From Gammaproteobacteria bacterium (lineage in GTDB: Bacteria > Pseudomonadota > Gammaproteobacteria > Granulosicoccales > Granulosicoccaceae): 12,402 nt of DNA. The notes beneath the pieces are model-generated. The model saw only the letters and a list, made by a program, of their open reading frames with translations. It was not told the origin of the DNA and made no database searches. The stretch spans positions 1-12,402 of the forward strand of contig JAGRHW010000072.1 in NCBI GenBank assembly GCA_020444765.1, given 5' to 3'. The position numbers and the translations under genes are program-made. This document shows positions 6,785 to 12,361 of the stretch, piece after piece (within the stretch, counting starts at the first letter, position 1; each line of letters starts with the position of its first letter).

Positions 6785-6812
6785 TTGAAGCAAAATAAGT
6801 TTGATCTATCAG
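6785..6812 (+). promoter_or_regulatory. candidate promoter before the PhzF remnant
   Basis: TTGAAG (6785-6790) and TATCAG (6807-6812) with 16-base spacing resemble a sigma70 promoter, each matching at 4 or more of 6 positions. It lies in the 113-base gap after the amidase and could drive the remnant and the GNAT behind it. No terminator is visible in this gap. Confidence 0.3.
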
Positions 6813-6875
6813 CCGCATTACAGAGGTTTCAGTCAGGGGTCTGATGGTAAGCCAAAAAATAAAAAAGGGCAGTCA

Positions 6876-7004
6876 ATGAAATTGAATATGCAAATCATAG
6901 ATGTGTTTAGCAGCAAGTCGTATCATGGCAATCCGGCTGCCGTCCTTATTATCGCCGAATGGTTCGATAAAAGGTTATATCACTATCTGATGGAAGGTTT
7001 CTAA
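6876..7004 (+). pseudogene. truncated PhzF-family isomerase remnant
   Basis: This 42-codon ORF has a sound start: AAAGGG at 6864-6869 lies just upstream of ATG 6876. It reads MQIIDVFSSKSYHGNPAAVL from its fifth codon, followed by IIAEWFDKRL. This is the conserved N-terminus of PhzF/YddE-type proteins, which start Q-x-D-V-F...G-N-P-A-A-V...W and normally run about 260-300 residues. Homology stops after about residue 34. The next residues YHYLMEGF are unrelated and TAA follows at 7002-7004. The catalytic Glu region (E-N-N-L-S-E-T in the family) is gone. It is best explained as a deletion remnant joined to the following acetyltransferase gene, possibly still translated as a leader peptide. Confidence 0.75.
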
Positions 7005-7008
7005 CAGA

Positions 7009-7464
7009 GTGGACATCAGAATCGACAATCTTGATGGCAGGGAAGTCATCGAACTGCTGGAGGAACATTTGGCCGATATGTACGCCACCTCTCCGCCGGA
7101 AAGCGTGCATGCGCTGGATGTAGAAGCCTTGAGATCGCCGGAAATCACTTTCTTCAGTGCCTGGAAGGATGGTGAGCTGATGGGATGCGTGGCGATCAAG
7201 GAACTCGATGCCGGGCATGGAGAATTAAAGTCCATGCGTACCTCGGCGAAGGCAAGAAATACCGGCGTGGCAAGCGGGCTTCTTGAATATGTGCTTAAGG
7301 TCGCTATTGAGCGCGGCTATGGTAAATTAAGTCTTGAAACCGGCTCTGGGGAATACTTCAAACCCGCACGGAATCTTTACGGAAAGTTTGGTTTTCATTA
7401 CTGCGAGCCTTTTGCAGAATACAGGGATGACCCTGAAAGTAAATTCATGTCGCGGGTGCTTTAG
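7009..7464 (+). CDS. GNAT-family N-acetyltransferase
   Basis: This 151-residue protein opens with MDIRIDNLDGREVIELLEEH and continues ADMYATSPPESVHALDVEAL. It resembles a widespread group of small putative acetyltransferases (YsnE-like). Motif A is KSMRTSAKARNTGVASGLLE (74-93), with the acetyl-CoA pyrophosphate loop. Motif B is LSLETGSGEYFKPARNLYGK (107-126), followed by FGFHYCEPFAEY. GTG 7009 is the only possible full-length start, since a stop lies in frame at 6988. GGAAGG (6992-6997) is its ribosome-binding site, 11 bases off, inside the PhzF remnant, whose stop ends 4 bases before this GTG, so translation is probably coupled. The substrate is unknown; amino-acid or small-amine acetylation is likely by family. 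Confidence 0.85.
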   Translation: MDIRIDNLDGREVIELLEEHLADMYATSPPESVHALDVEALRSPEITFFSAWKDGELMGCVAIKELDAGHGELKSMRTSAKARNTGVASGLLEYVLKVAIERGYGKLSLETGSGEYFKPARNLYGKFGFHYCEPFAEYRDDPESKFMSRVL

Positions 7465-7486
7465 TTATCAGCGGCTCTTACCCGTT

Positions 7487-7554
7487 AAGGCTGTTTACTG
7501 ACAATTAGTGAGCAGAAATGTTGCAGAGACAGCCACGTCGTTGGGCTGACAACG
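7487..7554. repeat. inverted repeats upstream of the second methyltransferase
   Basis: Within the 108-base gap before the second methyltransferase, CGTTG (7539-7543) and CAACG (7550-7554) form a small hairpin with a 6-base loop. GGCTGT near 7487 pairs distantly with ACAGCC near 7530. No convincing promoter boxes are seen. These may shape the leader of the methyltransferase mRNA but could be chance. Confidence 0.2.
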
Positions 7555-7572
7555 CTCAGAAGGATAAATACA

Positions 7573-8322
7573 ATGGCTGAGAATGTAAATTCAATAACCG
7601 GGCGCTTGATCGCAAGTGCCGGCATTGAAAAAGGAATGCAGGTGCTTGAATTTGGCTGCGGGAACGGCGAGGTGAGCTTGCTGTTGGCAGAGGCTGTAGG
7701 TCCTGAAGGACGTATTGTCGGTTTGGATAGCAATGAGAGCGTTCTGGAAATGGCCCGAAACCGCGTGCAGGATAAAGGCTTGTCCCAAGTAGAATTTATC
7801 AAGGAAGAACTATCCGAAACAACTGCTGGGCTTGGCGAATTTGATGCGATTTTCGGCAGGCGCATTCTGATGTATTTGCATGATCCGGTTTCCATCCTGA
7901 CGAACTTCTCCAACATGCTGAAGTCCGGTGGCGTGCTTGCGTTTCAGGAAAGCGATTCGACGCTGGCTTCAGGGTGCATCGAGGCACTGCCCTTGCACGA
8001 GAAGGTCAACGGTTGGTTATGGCGGATGGTGGAAGGTGAAGGCGGAAATATTCATATGGGCTTTGAATTGCCTTCTATTCTGAGTAAAAGCGGTTTTATT
8101 GTCGAGGGTGTCAGAGCCGAGGCGATCATTCAGGGACAGAAGCTGCATTATCCTTTGGCCGATGTGGTTCGTGCGGTTCTGCCGAGAATTGTCGGGCAGG
8201 GTATCGCTACTGAAGATGAGATCGATATAGAAACGCTCCAGCAACGGCTCGACGATGAGCGGCCGGAACATGCCGTGTTTATCAGTGATCTGCCTTTTTC
8301 TGTTTGGGCGAGAAAGCCTTAG
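7573..8322 (+). CDS. class I SAM-dependent methyltransferase
   Basis: This 249-residue protein has a clear Rossmann methyltransferase core. Motif I VLEFGCGNGEVSLLLAEAVG (24-43) binds the SAM amino-acid part. IVGLDSNESVLEMARNRV (48-65) contains the acidic residue Asp52 for the ribose. FDAIFGRRILMYLHDPVSIL (90-109) is motif IV and the following helix, and MLKSGGVLAFQESDS (115-129) is the strand before the substrate lid. The C-terminal 100 residues are a helical lid with no recognised motif. ATG 7573 has AGAAGGA ending at 7564 with 8-base spacing, a strong signal. It is followed after 10 bases by a GNAT gene, so the two are probably translated together. The methyl acceptor, probably a small molecule, is not evident. 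Confidence 0.88.
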   Translation: MAENVNSITGRLIASAGIEKGMQVLEFGCGNGEVSLLLAEAVGPEGRIVGLDSNESVLEMARNRVQDKGLSQVEFIKEELSETTAGLGEFDAIFGRRILMYLHDPVSILTNFSNMLKSGGVLAFQESDSTLASGCIEALPLHEKVNGWLWRMVEGEGGNIHMGFELPSILSKSGFIVEGVRAEAIIQGQKLHYPLADVVRAVLPRIVGQGIATEDEIDIETLQQRLDDERPEHAVFISDLPFSVWARKP

Positions 8323-8332
8323 GGTTGTGGCA

Positions 8333-8869
8333 ATGGTTATTCAAATCCGAAAAGCAGCAAGTGCTGACCAAGATGCTATCCGCGACGTCGTTTTAAGCGC
8401 CTTTTCCGAAGACGAAAGCCAGCCGATTGCGACCCTTGCGGAAAATCTGCTCAAGGAGCAGACCAGGCCCGAAACCTTGACGCTGGTTGCGGAAACGGAT
8501 GGCCGGCTGGTCGGCCACATCGCGTTCAGTCCGGTCGGTGCGGACAAGAATGCATCCTGGCTGGGTTATATTCTGGCACCACTGGCCGTAAAACCTGATT
8601 ATCACAAGCAAGGGATTGGCTCGAAACTGATCAAAAGCGGCCTGGAGCGACTGACGGCAAACGGAGTCGATAGTGTTTTTGTCTATGGCGATCCGGCCTA
8701 TTACGGTCGATTCGGTTTCAATGCCGAGGCCGCCGAAAAATACCAGCCGCCTTACGCCTTGCACTATCCCTTTGGCTGGCAGGCGACTGTATTGCGCGAG
8801 GGAGGTTCTGTGGAGCAAATCATCAGGTTTTCGTGTGTCGCGGCCTTACGCGATCCATCGCTCTGGTAA
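8333..8869 (+). CDS. YhbS-like GNAT N-acetyltransferase
   Basis: This 178-residue protein matches the YhbS-type acetyltransferase layout. It has IQIRKAASADQDAIRDVV (3-20), then LVAETDGRLVGHIAFSPV (51-68). Motif A is LAPLAVKPDYHKQGIGSKLI (81-100), holding Q-G-I-G for acetyl-CoA. VYGDPAYYGRFGFNAE (117-132) is the strand-plus-helix signature of this subgroup. ATG 8333 is chosen because AGGG at 8321-8324 is spaced 8 bases away; in-frame GTG 8327 is possible and longer versions would overlap the methyltransferase. Only 10 bases separate it from that methyltransferase, and 18 from the next gene, so they form an operon. The biological substrate is unknown. Confidence 0.87.
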   Translation: MVIQIRKAASADQDAIRDVVLSAFSEDESQPIATLAENLLKEQTRPETLTLVAETDGRLVGHIAFSPVGADKNASWLGYILAPLAVKPDYHKQGIGSKLIKSGLERLTANGVDSVFVYGDPAYYGRFGFNAEAAEKYQPPYALHYPFGWQATVLREGGSVEQIIRFSCVAALRDPSLW

Positions 8870-8887
8870 TCGGCTGGTACAAAAGAG

Positions 8888-9520
8888 ATGCCTGATAAAC
8901 CCGCGAATGTCGATCAATATATAGAAAACGGCTGTGGCCGGTGTGCCTTCGGTGGCACGCCGCGTTGCAAGGTCAGAGCCTGGGATAAAGAGCTCGTTAT
9001 GCTCAGAACGATTCTTCTGGAGTCGGGCTTGAGCGAAACGATTAAATGGGGTTCACCCTGCTATATGCACGGTGGCAAAAATATTCTGCTGCTGAGCACA
9101 CTCAAGGAAAGCGTGGTTATTATCTTTTTCCGAGGCGCGGAAATGCAGGACCCGGAAAAGGTTCTGGAAAAACCGGGAGACAACTCCCGATTCGGCCGTT
9201 ACCTTCGTGTCAGGGACACGCAGGCGATCGCCGCGCTGAAAAACCTGATCCCAGACTATATACGGGAAGCGATCGAGATTGAAAATACCGGCAGAAAAGC
9301 GGATGCCGATCAGGACAAACCGCTGGAATACCCGGATGAACTGAAACAGATGTTTGAAGAAAATCCGGATTTCAAAGATGCTTTTTCCGCGTTGACGCCA
9401 GGGCGGCGGCGCGGTTATCTGATCCACTTTTCCTCGGCCAGACAGGCAAAAACCAGAACGGCACGGATTGAAAAGTGTATGGCGAAGATATTCGCGGGCA
9501 AAGGCTGGAATGAACGCTGA
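8888..9520 (+). CDS. DUF1801 / YdeI (OmdA-like) protein with Cys-rich N-terminus
   Basis: This 210-residue protein carries two known but poorly understood modules. Residues about 33-130 (ELVMLRTILLESGLSETIKW, then GSPCYMHGGKNILLLST) are a DUF1801 domain. The C-terminal region (about 147-205; PDELKQMFEENPDFKDAFSA, then LTPGRRRGYLIHFSSA) is the YdeI/OmpD-associated type with the R-R-G-Y-x-x-x-I/F motif. A short N-terminal stretch GCGRCAFGGTPRCKV (15-29) places Cys16, Cys19 and Cys27 together, perhaps a metal or redox site. ATG 8888 follows AAAGAG with a short spacer. It is 18 bases after the YhbS-like gene, so it is likely co-transcribed. YdeI proteins have been linked to peptide and stress resistance in other bacteria, but the function here is unknown. 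Confidence 0.82.
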   Translation: MPDKPANVDQYIENGCGRCAFGGTPRCKVRAWDKELVMLRTILLESGLSETIKWGSPCYMHGGKNILLLSTLKESVVIIFFRGAEMQDPEKVLEKPGDNSRFGRYLRVRDTQAIAALKNLIPDYIREAIEIENTGRKADADQDKPLEYPDELKQMFEENPDFKDAFSALTPGRRRGYLIHFSSARQAKTRTARIEKCMAKIFAGKGWNER

Positions 9521-9551
9521 GAGCCTGTTTGAAATACAAGCCGTATCATTC

Positions 9552-9569
9552 TTGGCGTTTATGCCAGGC
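9552..9569. repeat. small hairpin before the AlaX gene
   Basis: CTTGGC and GCCAGG can pair (one G-U) around the loop GTTTAT in the 71-base gap before the AlaX gene. There is no U-run, so it is not a typical terminator. Confidence 0.2.
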
Positions 9570-9579
9570 CTGAATTAAT

Positions 9580-9594
9580 AAGGAGATGCGCGTG
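9580..9594 (+). promoter_or_regulatory. Shine-Dalgarno that decides the AlaX start
   Basis: AAGGAG ends at 9585, directly abutting ATG 9586 with no spacer, which would make that codon a poor start. In-frame GTG 9592 is 6 bases downstream, an ideal distance, and gives the normal N-terminus of the family. Confidence 0.7.
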
Positions 9595-10245
9595 GTTAAG
9601 AAACTATTCTGGGAAGACCCCTATCTTTGCGAGCTCGAAACCACCGTGTCTTCGGTCGTGGCGGATTGTATTACCCTGAACGAGACGATCTTTTATGCGT
9701 TTTCCGGCGGCCAGGAAAGCGATGCCGGAACGATCGGTGGTTTCGAGGTGATGGAGGCGCGCAAAGATGGCCGGGAAATCATTTACCGCATGGCAGAAGA
9801 TCACGGGCTTGCGCCAGGCCAGCCGGTTACCGTCCGGATTGACCGGGACAGGCGTTATGCTCTGATGCGGCATCATTTTGCGGCGGAGCTGATTCTCGAA
9901 TTAGTCTGTCAGAGATTAAAAACGGTAGAGAAAATCGGTGCGCATATCGCCGAAAACAAGGCAAGAATCGATTTCTACTGGCCGGAAAATATCAGCCCGC
10001 TTTTCCCCGAGCTGCTAGCCAGAGCATCCGAACTGATCGACGAAGATCTGCCGATCACCAGTGCGTTCAGCGATGAGGCAAGTCAGCGCAGATACTGGCA
10101 AGTGGATGGGGTTGCCAGAGTCCCCTGCGGCGGCACCCACCTGAAGCGTACCGGCGAGGTCGGACAACTTGGCCTGAAGCGCAGGAATATCGGCAAAGGC
10201 AAGGAACGGATCGAGATTCATGCGACGGGGCGGGTAGACGGATAA
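9592..10245 (+). CDS. alaX: free-standing alanyl-tRNA editing protein (AlaX)
   Basis: This 217-residue protein is homologous to the editing domain of alanyl-tRNA synthetase and would hydrolyse mischarged Ser- or Gly-tRNA(Ala) in the cytoplasm. FYAFSGGQESDAGTI (34-48) matches the family's F-Y-x-x-x-G-G-Q-x-S-D-x-G segment. The zinc motifs are H95-F-A-A-E99, where glutamate replaces the usual second histidine of H-x3-H, and C179-G-G-T-H183. KIGAHIAENKARIDF and GKGKERIEIH are also typical. GTG 9592 is preferred over ATG 9586: the strong AAGGAG (9580-9585) touches that ATG but sits 6 bases from the GTG. The protein lacks the synthetase domains by design. It is the last plus-strand gene before a convergent EcsC gene. 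Confidence 0.9.
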   Translation: MVKKLFWEDPYLCELETTVSSVVADCITLNETIFYAFSGGQESDAGTIGGFEVMEARKDGREIIYRMAEDHGLAPGQPVTVRIDRDRRYALMRHHFAAELILELVCQRLKTVEKIGAHIAENKARIDFYWPENISPLFPELLARASELIDEDLPITSAFSDEASQRRYWQVDGVARVPCGGTHLKRTGEVGQLGLKRRNIGKGKERIEIHATGRVDG

Positions 10246-10270
10246 GCTAAAATTCGGCTTGTATTATCCG
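10239..10270. terminator. convergent hairpin between AlaX and EcsC genes
   Basis: CGGATAA (10239-10245) and TTATCCG (10264-10270) are perfect inverted arms, with an inner GC/GC pairing possible. The stop codon of the AlaX gene lies in the first arm, and the EcsC gene ends 9 bases beyond the second. No long U-run follows on either strand, but a symmetric stem between convergent genes suits a bidirectional transcript-end structure. Confidence 0.45.
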
Positions 10271-10278
10271 GCAGGCGA

Positions 10279-11109
10279 TCACCAACCGACCACCGGACTG
10301 TATTCCCGGCTTTCCCGGTCTTCCGCTTCGCAGTTTTTATAGGCTTTTTTGACCGCTTCCACGCCGTGCTGGCGTTCCAGTCTTCGAACGATAAAATGGC
10401 CTTTGGCGACATCCTGAAAATGCTTCATGAAAATCAGATTGAGCGCGGCGCCGCTGATTGCGCCGACCACCGGCACCATGCGTCCCGCCGCGTGATCAGA
10501 TACGACCACGCCGAAGCGGGAACTGATCGAGCGGATGACATTGATGGCGGCCGGAATATGCGGGCCGGATGCGCCGGCGGCATAGGCCAGGATGTCCCGT
10601 TCAAAGTGCATGCCGAGGGTTATCCGTAAACCGTAGTAGCCGAGATCTGCCGCATCGTCTTCCCGGGTACGGCCACCGAGGGCGAACACCTGTGCGCAGG
10701 CCAGGCGCGCGCCGGCCTCGCCGAGATCCTCACCTTCGGAACGGGCAATATCGGCAATCGAATGCAGCATAAAGCAGGTCGTGACAGGGAGTTCGGCCAG
10801 CAAAGTTGCCGGCCCCAGAAAACCACCCGCCGCGCCGGTACCGGCAACCAGCAGCTTGTGCGCCAGGTTGCTGACGGGTTGCGGCATGCGATGATTGAGC
10901 GGTAATACGCCGGGTTTCAGGGCCTGCATGATGCTGGCCTTGACGACGACATCAAGATTTTTACGCCAGCTCGTCGGCAGCAGTTTAAAGCCTTCCTCAA
11001 TCGGTACGGCCAATACAGAACTCAGACGGGCGGCCAGGGATGGATGTTCCAGGTGCGCATAAGCCCACTCAAGTTCTGCGACTTCCGTTTCGGACAGCGG
11101 TGATTTCAT
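10279..11109 (-). CDS. EcsC-family protein
   Basis: This 276-residue protein fits the EcsC family. It starts with an acidic helical region ETEVAELEWAYAHLEHPSLA (7-26). A glycine-rich hydrophobic stretch follows, AGTGAAGGFLGPATLLAELP (89-108), then VTTCFMLHSIADIARSEGED (109-128), the family's most conserved part. A second apolar stretch, GRMVPVVGAISGAALNLIFM (209-228), lies before a helix HFQDVAKGHFIVRRLE. EcsC proteins are named after the Bacillus ecs locus and are probably membrane-associated; their biochemical role is not settled. The start lies 6 bases after the stop of the small membrane-protein gene, with no good Shine-Dalgarno, so translational coupling is likely. It would be co-expressed with that protein from the divergent promoter region. 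Confidence 0.85.
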   Translation of the reverse strand: MKSPLSETEVAELEWAYAHLEHPSLAARLSSVLAVPIEEGFKLLPTSWRKNLDVVVKASIMQALKPGVLPLNHRMPQPVSNLAHKLLVAGTGAAGGFLGPATLLAELPVTTCFMLHSIADIARSEGEDLGEAGARLACAQVFALGGRTREDDAADLGYYGLRITLGMHFERDILAYAAGASGPHIPAAINVIRSISSRFGVVVSDHAAGRMVPVVGAISGAALNLIFMKHFQDVAKGHFIVRRLERQHGVEAVKKAYKNCEAEDRESREYSPVVGW

Positions 11110-11115
11110 CGGGAT

Positions 11116-11340
11116 TTATTTCACCCTGAGTCCCGGCATCATCTTGTCGACATTATTGATCAGGGCGCCGCTGAGTATGGAAAAAGTGCCGGTAACCGCG
11201 GCAATTTTCGCCAGCTCTTTGGGCGGGGGTAATCTCAATCGGAACTCGCCTTCTGCCTCGGCCATGCCCATATTGTAGTGAATAATGGCTTCCGTCATAA
11301 AAACACCGAAAGTCACGCCGGTAACGATCAAGCCTCTCAT
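11116..11340 (-). CDS. small membrane protein, 74 residues
   Basis: ATG 11340 has a clear AGGAG at 11349-11353 with 8-base spacing, so the in-frame upstream ATG at 11457 is not used. The protein opens MRGLIVTGVTFGVFMTEAII (1-20), a probable membrane helix. Then comes a hydrophilic loop HYNMGMAEAEGEFRLRLPPP, and a second apolar helix IAAVTGTFSILSGALIN (46-62) ending VDKMMPGLRVK. I recognise no named family, but its place directly before EcsC and across from DUF5132 suggests it belongs to the same membrane-associated locus. It probably has two short helices with both ends on the same side; that is inferred. Confidence 0.7.
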   Translation of the reverse strand: MRGLIVTGVTFGVFMTEAIIHYNMGMAEAEGEFRLRLPPPKELAKIAAVTGTFSILSGALINNVDKMMPGLRVK

Positions 11341-11450
11341 TCTGACTGCTCCTGTCATCAAATCGAAATATATCTGGTTTAAAATCTGACCCTTTTGGTG
11401 CAGAAATCCGCGCGAACCTGCGTGCGGCAAATTCAGCACTTGATTTGATA

Positions 11451-11479
11451 TTACCACTGTTGGTGGATTGAGTTAAGAT
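11451..11479 (+). promoter_or_regulatory. candidate promoter of the DUF5132/HMA_2 operon
   Basis: TTACCA (11451-11456) and TAAGAT (11474-11479) are separated by exactly 17 bases, each matching the sigma70 consensus at 4 of 6 positions. Transcription would start near 11486 and leave a leader of about 47 bases before ATG 11533. No equally good leftward promoter is visible. Confidence 0.4.
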
Positions 11480-11487
11480 AAGCTTAT
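11478..11487. promoter_or_regulatory. palindrome ATAAGCTTAT, possible operator
   Basis: A 10-base perfect palindrome spans the end of the candidate -10 box and the expected transcription start. Position suggests a regulator-binding site, but its short length means chance cannot be excluded. Confidence 0.25.
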
Positions 11488-11532
11488 ATCGGGTCTGTTG
11501 TTGATGAATAATACAAGTAGGCGGGAAGAGAA

Positions 11533-11802
11533 ATGATAAGAGGCAATGATGTTTTCAAGGGCGTTGCGATCGGGGTTGGCGTGGCTGTCATGACACCGCT
11601 GGTGATCGCGGCGCTTGCGCCCGTACTGAAGCCCGTGGCGCGCTCTGCGCTGAAGGCCGGTATCCGCTCCTACGAAAAAGCCAGGGAATCCATCGAGGTG
11701 TTCAATGAATCGATGGACGACATCATTGCCGAGGTCGAGGAAGAAATGACTTCGGCGGCGGCCGAAACGGTGGAAGACGTCGCGCAAGAGAGCGGCAGTT
11801 AG
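11533..11802 (+). CDS. DUF5132 domain protein
   Basis: This 89-residue protein has an N-terminal membrane helix, VFKGVAIGVGVAVMTPLVIA (7-26), running into ALAPVLKPVARSALKAGIRS. A basic amphipathic helix and a charged, acidic C-terminus follow (YEKARESIEVFNESMDDIIA, then EVEEEMTSAAAETVEDVA). This layout matches DUF5132 proteins, small membrane-anchored proteins often found next to HMA-like proteins and metal-transporting P-type ATPases. ATG 11533 has GGGAAGAG (11523-11530) a few bases upstream. It lies 13 bases before the HMA_2 gene and clearly shares its transcript. The role is unknown; by context it may be an accessory or scaffold protein of a membrane complex. Confidence 0.75.
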   Translation: MIRGNDVFKGVAIGVGVAVMTPLVIAALAPVLKPVARSALKAGIRSYEKARESIEVFNESMDDIIAEVEEEMTSAAAETVEDVAQESGS

Positions 11803-11815
11803 CCGGGTCGGGAAC

Positions 11816-12325
11816 ATGTGCCCCGACGCTTATGTGGTCCATCAGCTGCGCGGACGAACGCGGCTGCGGGTGCCGGAAATCCAGCAAAACGGTGACTATG
11901 CGGCCGGACTTGCAGAACAGCTCGACAAGCTTCCCGAGTCCTGTCGCTGCAGAATAAATACATTGACCGGCAGTGTTCTGGTCGAGCACCCCGACCTCAA
12001 CGGCGAGGGCTTGCTGGAGGAGCTGCGCTCGCTGGATTTGTTTCGGCTTCATTCCGGCATGCCGCGGTCGGAACCGGCCATCGACCAGTTGATGGACGGC
12101 TTTGCCAGAGTTGATCGGGCGCTCAGTGATCGCACATCGGGCAGTGTCGACCTTCGTACGCTGGCGTTTACGATTTTGCTCGGCATCATGTTCCGGCAGA
12201 TGGTCCGGGGCCAGTTGCTGGGGCCCGCGGTGCCCTTGTTGCTGAGTGCGTTGAGCTTTCTTCATCAAGCGAACCCGGGCGGTGGGGATGCTGCCGGCGG
12301 ACAATTTGACGCGGACGGGCTCTGA
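11816..12325 (+). CDS. HMA_2-type (heavy-metal-associated-like) membrane protein
   Basis: Residues 6-60 of this 169-residue protein (YVVHQLRGRTRLRVPEIQQN, then CRCRINTLTGSVLVEHPD) have the ferredoxin-like pattern of the HMA_2 family. This domain is related to the metal-binding HMA domain but lacks CxxC, so direct soft-metal binding in the usual way is unlikely. Cys43 and Cys45 are present as C-R-C. After a linker, LRTLAFTILLGIMFRQMVRG (113-132) and LLGPAVPLLLSALSFLH (134-150) look like two membrane helices, and the tail is Gly/Asp-rich. ATG 11816 follows GGGAA with short spacing. Such domains also occur fused to the N-terminus of P-type ATPases, so it is probably an accessory to one. The metal and partner are not shown here. 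Confidence 0.75.
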   Translation: MCPDAYVVHQLRGRTRLRVPEIQQNGDYAAGLAEQLDKLPESCRCRINTLTGSVLVEHPDLNGEGLLEELRSLDLFRLHSGMPRSEPAIDQLMDGFARVDRALSDRTSGSVDLRTLAFTILLGIMFRQMVRGQLLGPAVPLLLSALSFLHQANPGGGDAAGGQFDADGL

Positions 12326-12361
12326 ATCAATCACACGGACTGCTTTTTATCGGAGGACAAC

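Noticed and set aside
6801..6875. Longer N-terminus for the PhzF remnant
   Set aside because: The extra 25 residues are Lys/Gly/Gln-rich and unlike PhzF, and the Shine-Dalgarno sits before ATG 6876.
7485..7916. Antisense open frame of 143 codons
   Set aside because: It is opposite the methyltransferase motif region, has no ribosome-binding site and an artificial Ser/Pro-rich composition.
1..10245. Integron cassette array
   Set aside because: Single-gene units in one direction with GNATs suggested cassettes, but gaps of 10-24 bases are too short for attC sites, no paired core motifs (RYYYAAC and GTTRRRY) were found between the genes, and no integrase is present.
11383..11400. TTTAAAATCTGACCC as a possible REP or IS remnant
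   Set aside because: Similar AATCTGACCC strings occur in repeats of some Gammaproteobacteria, but only one short copy is seen here, with no partner repeat or transposase.
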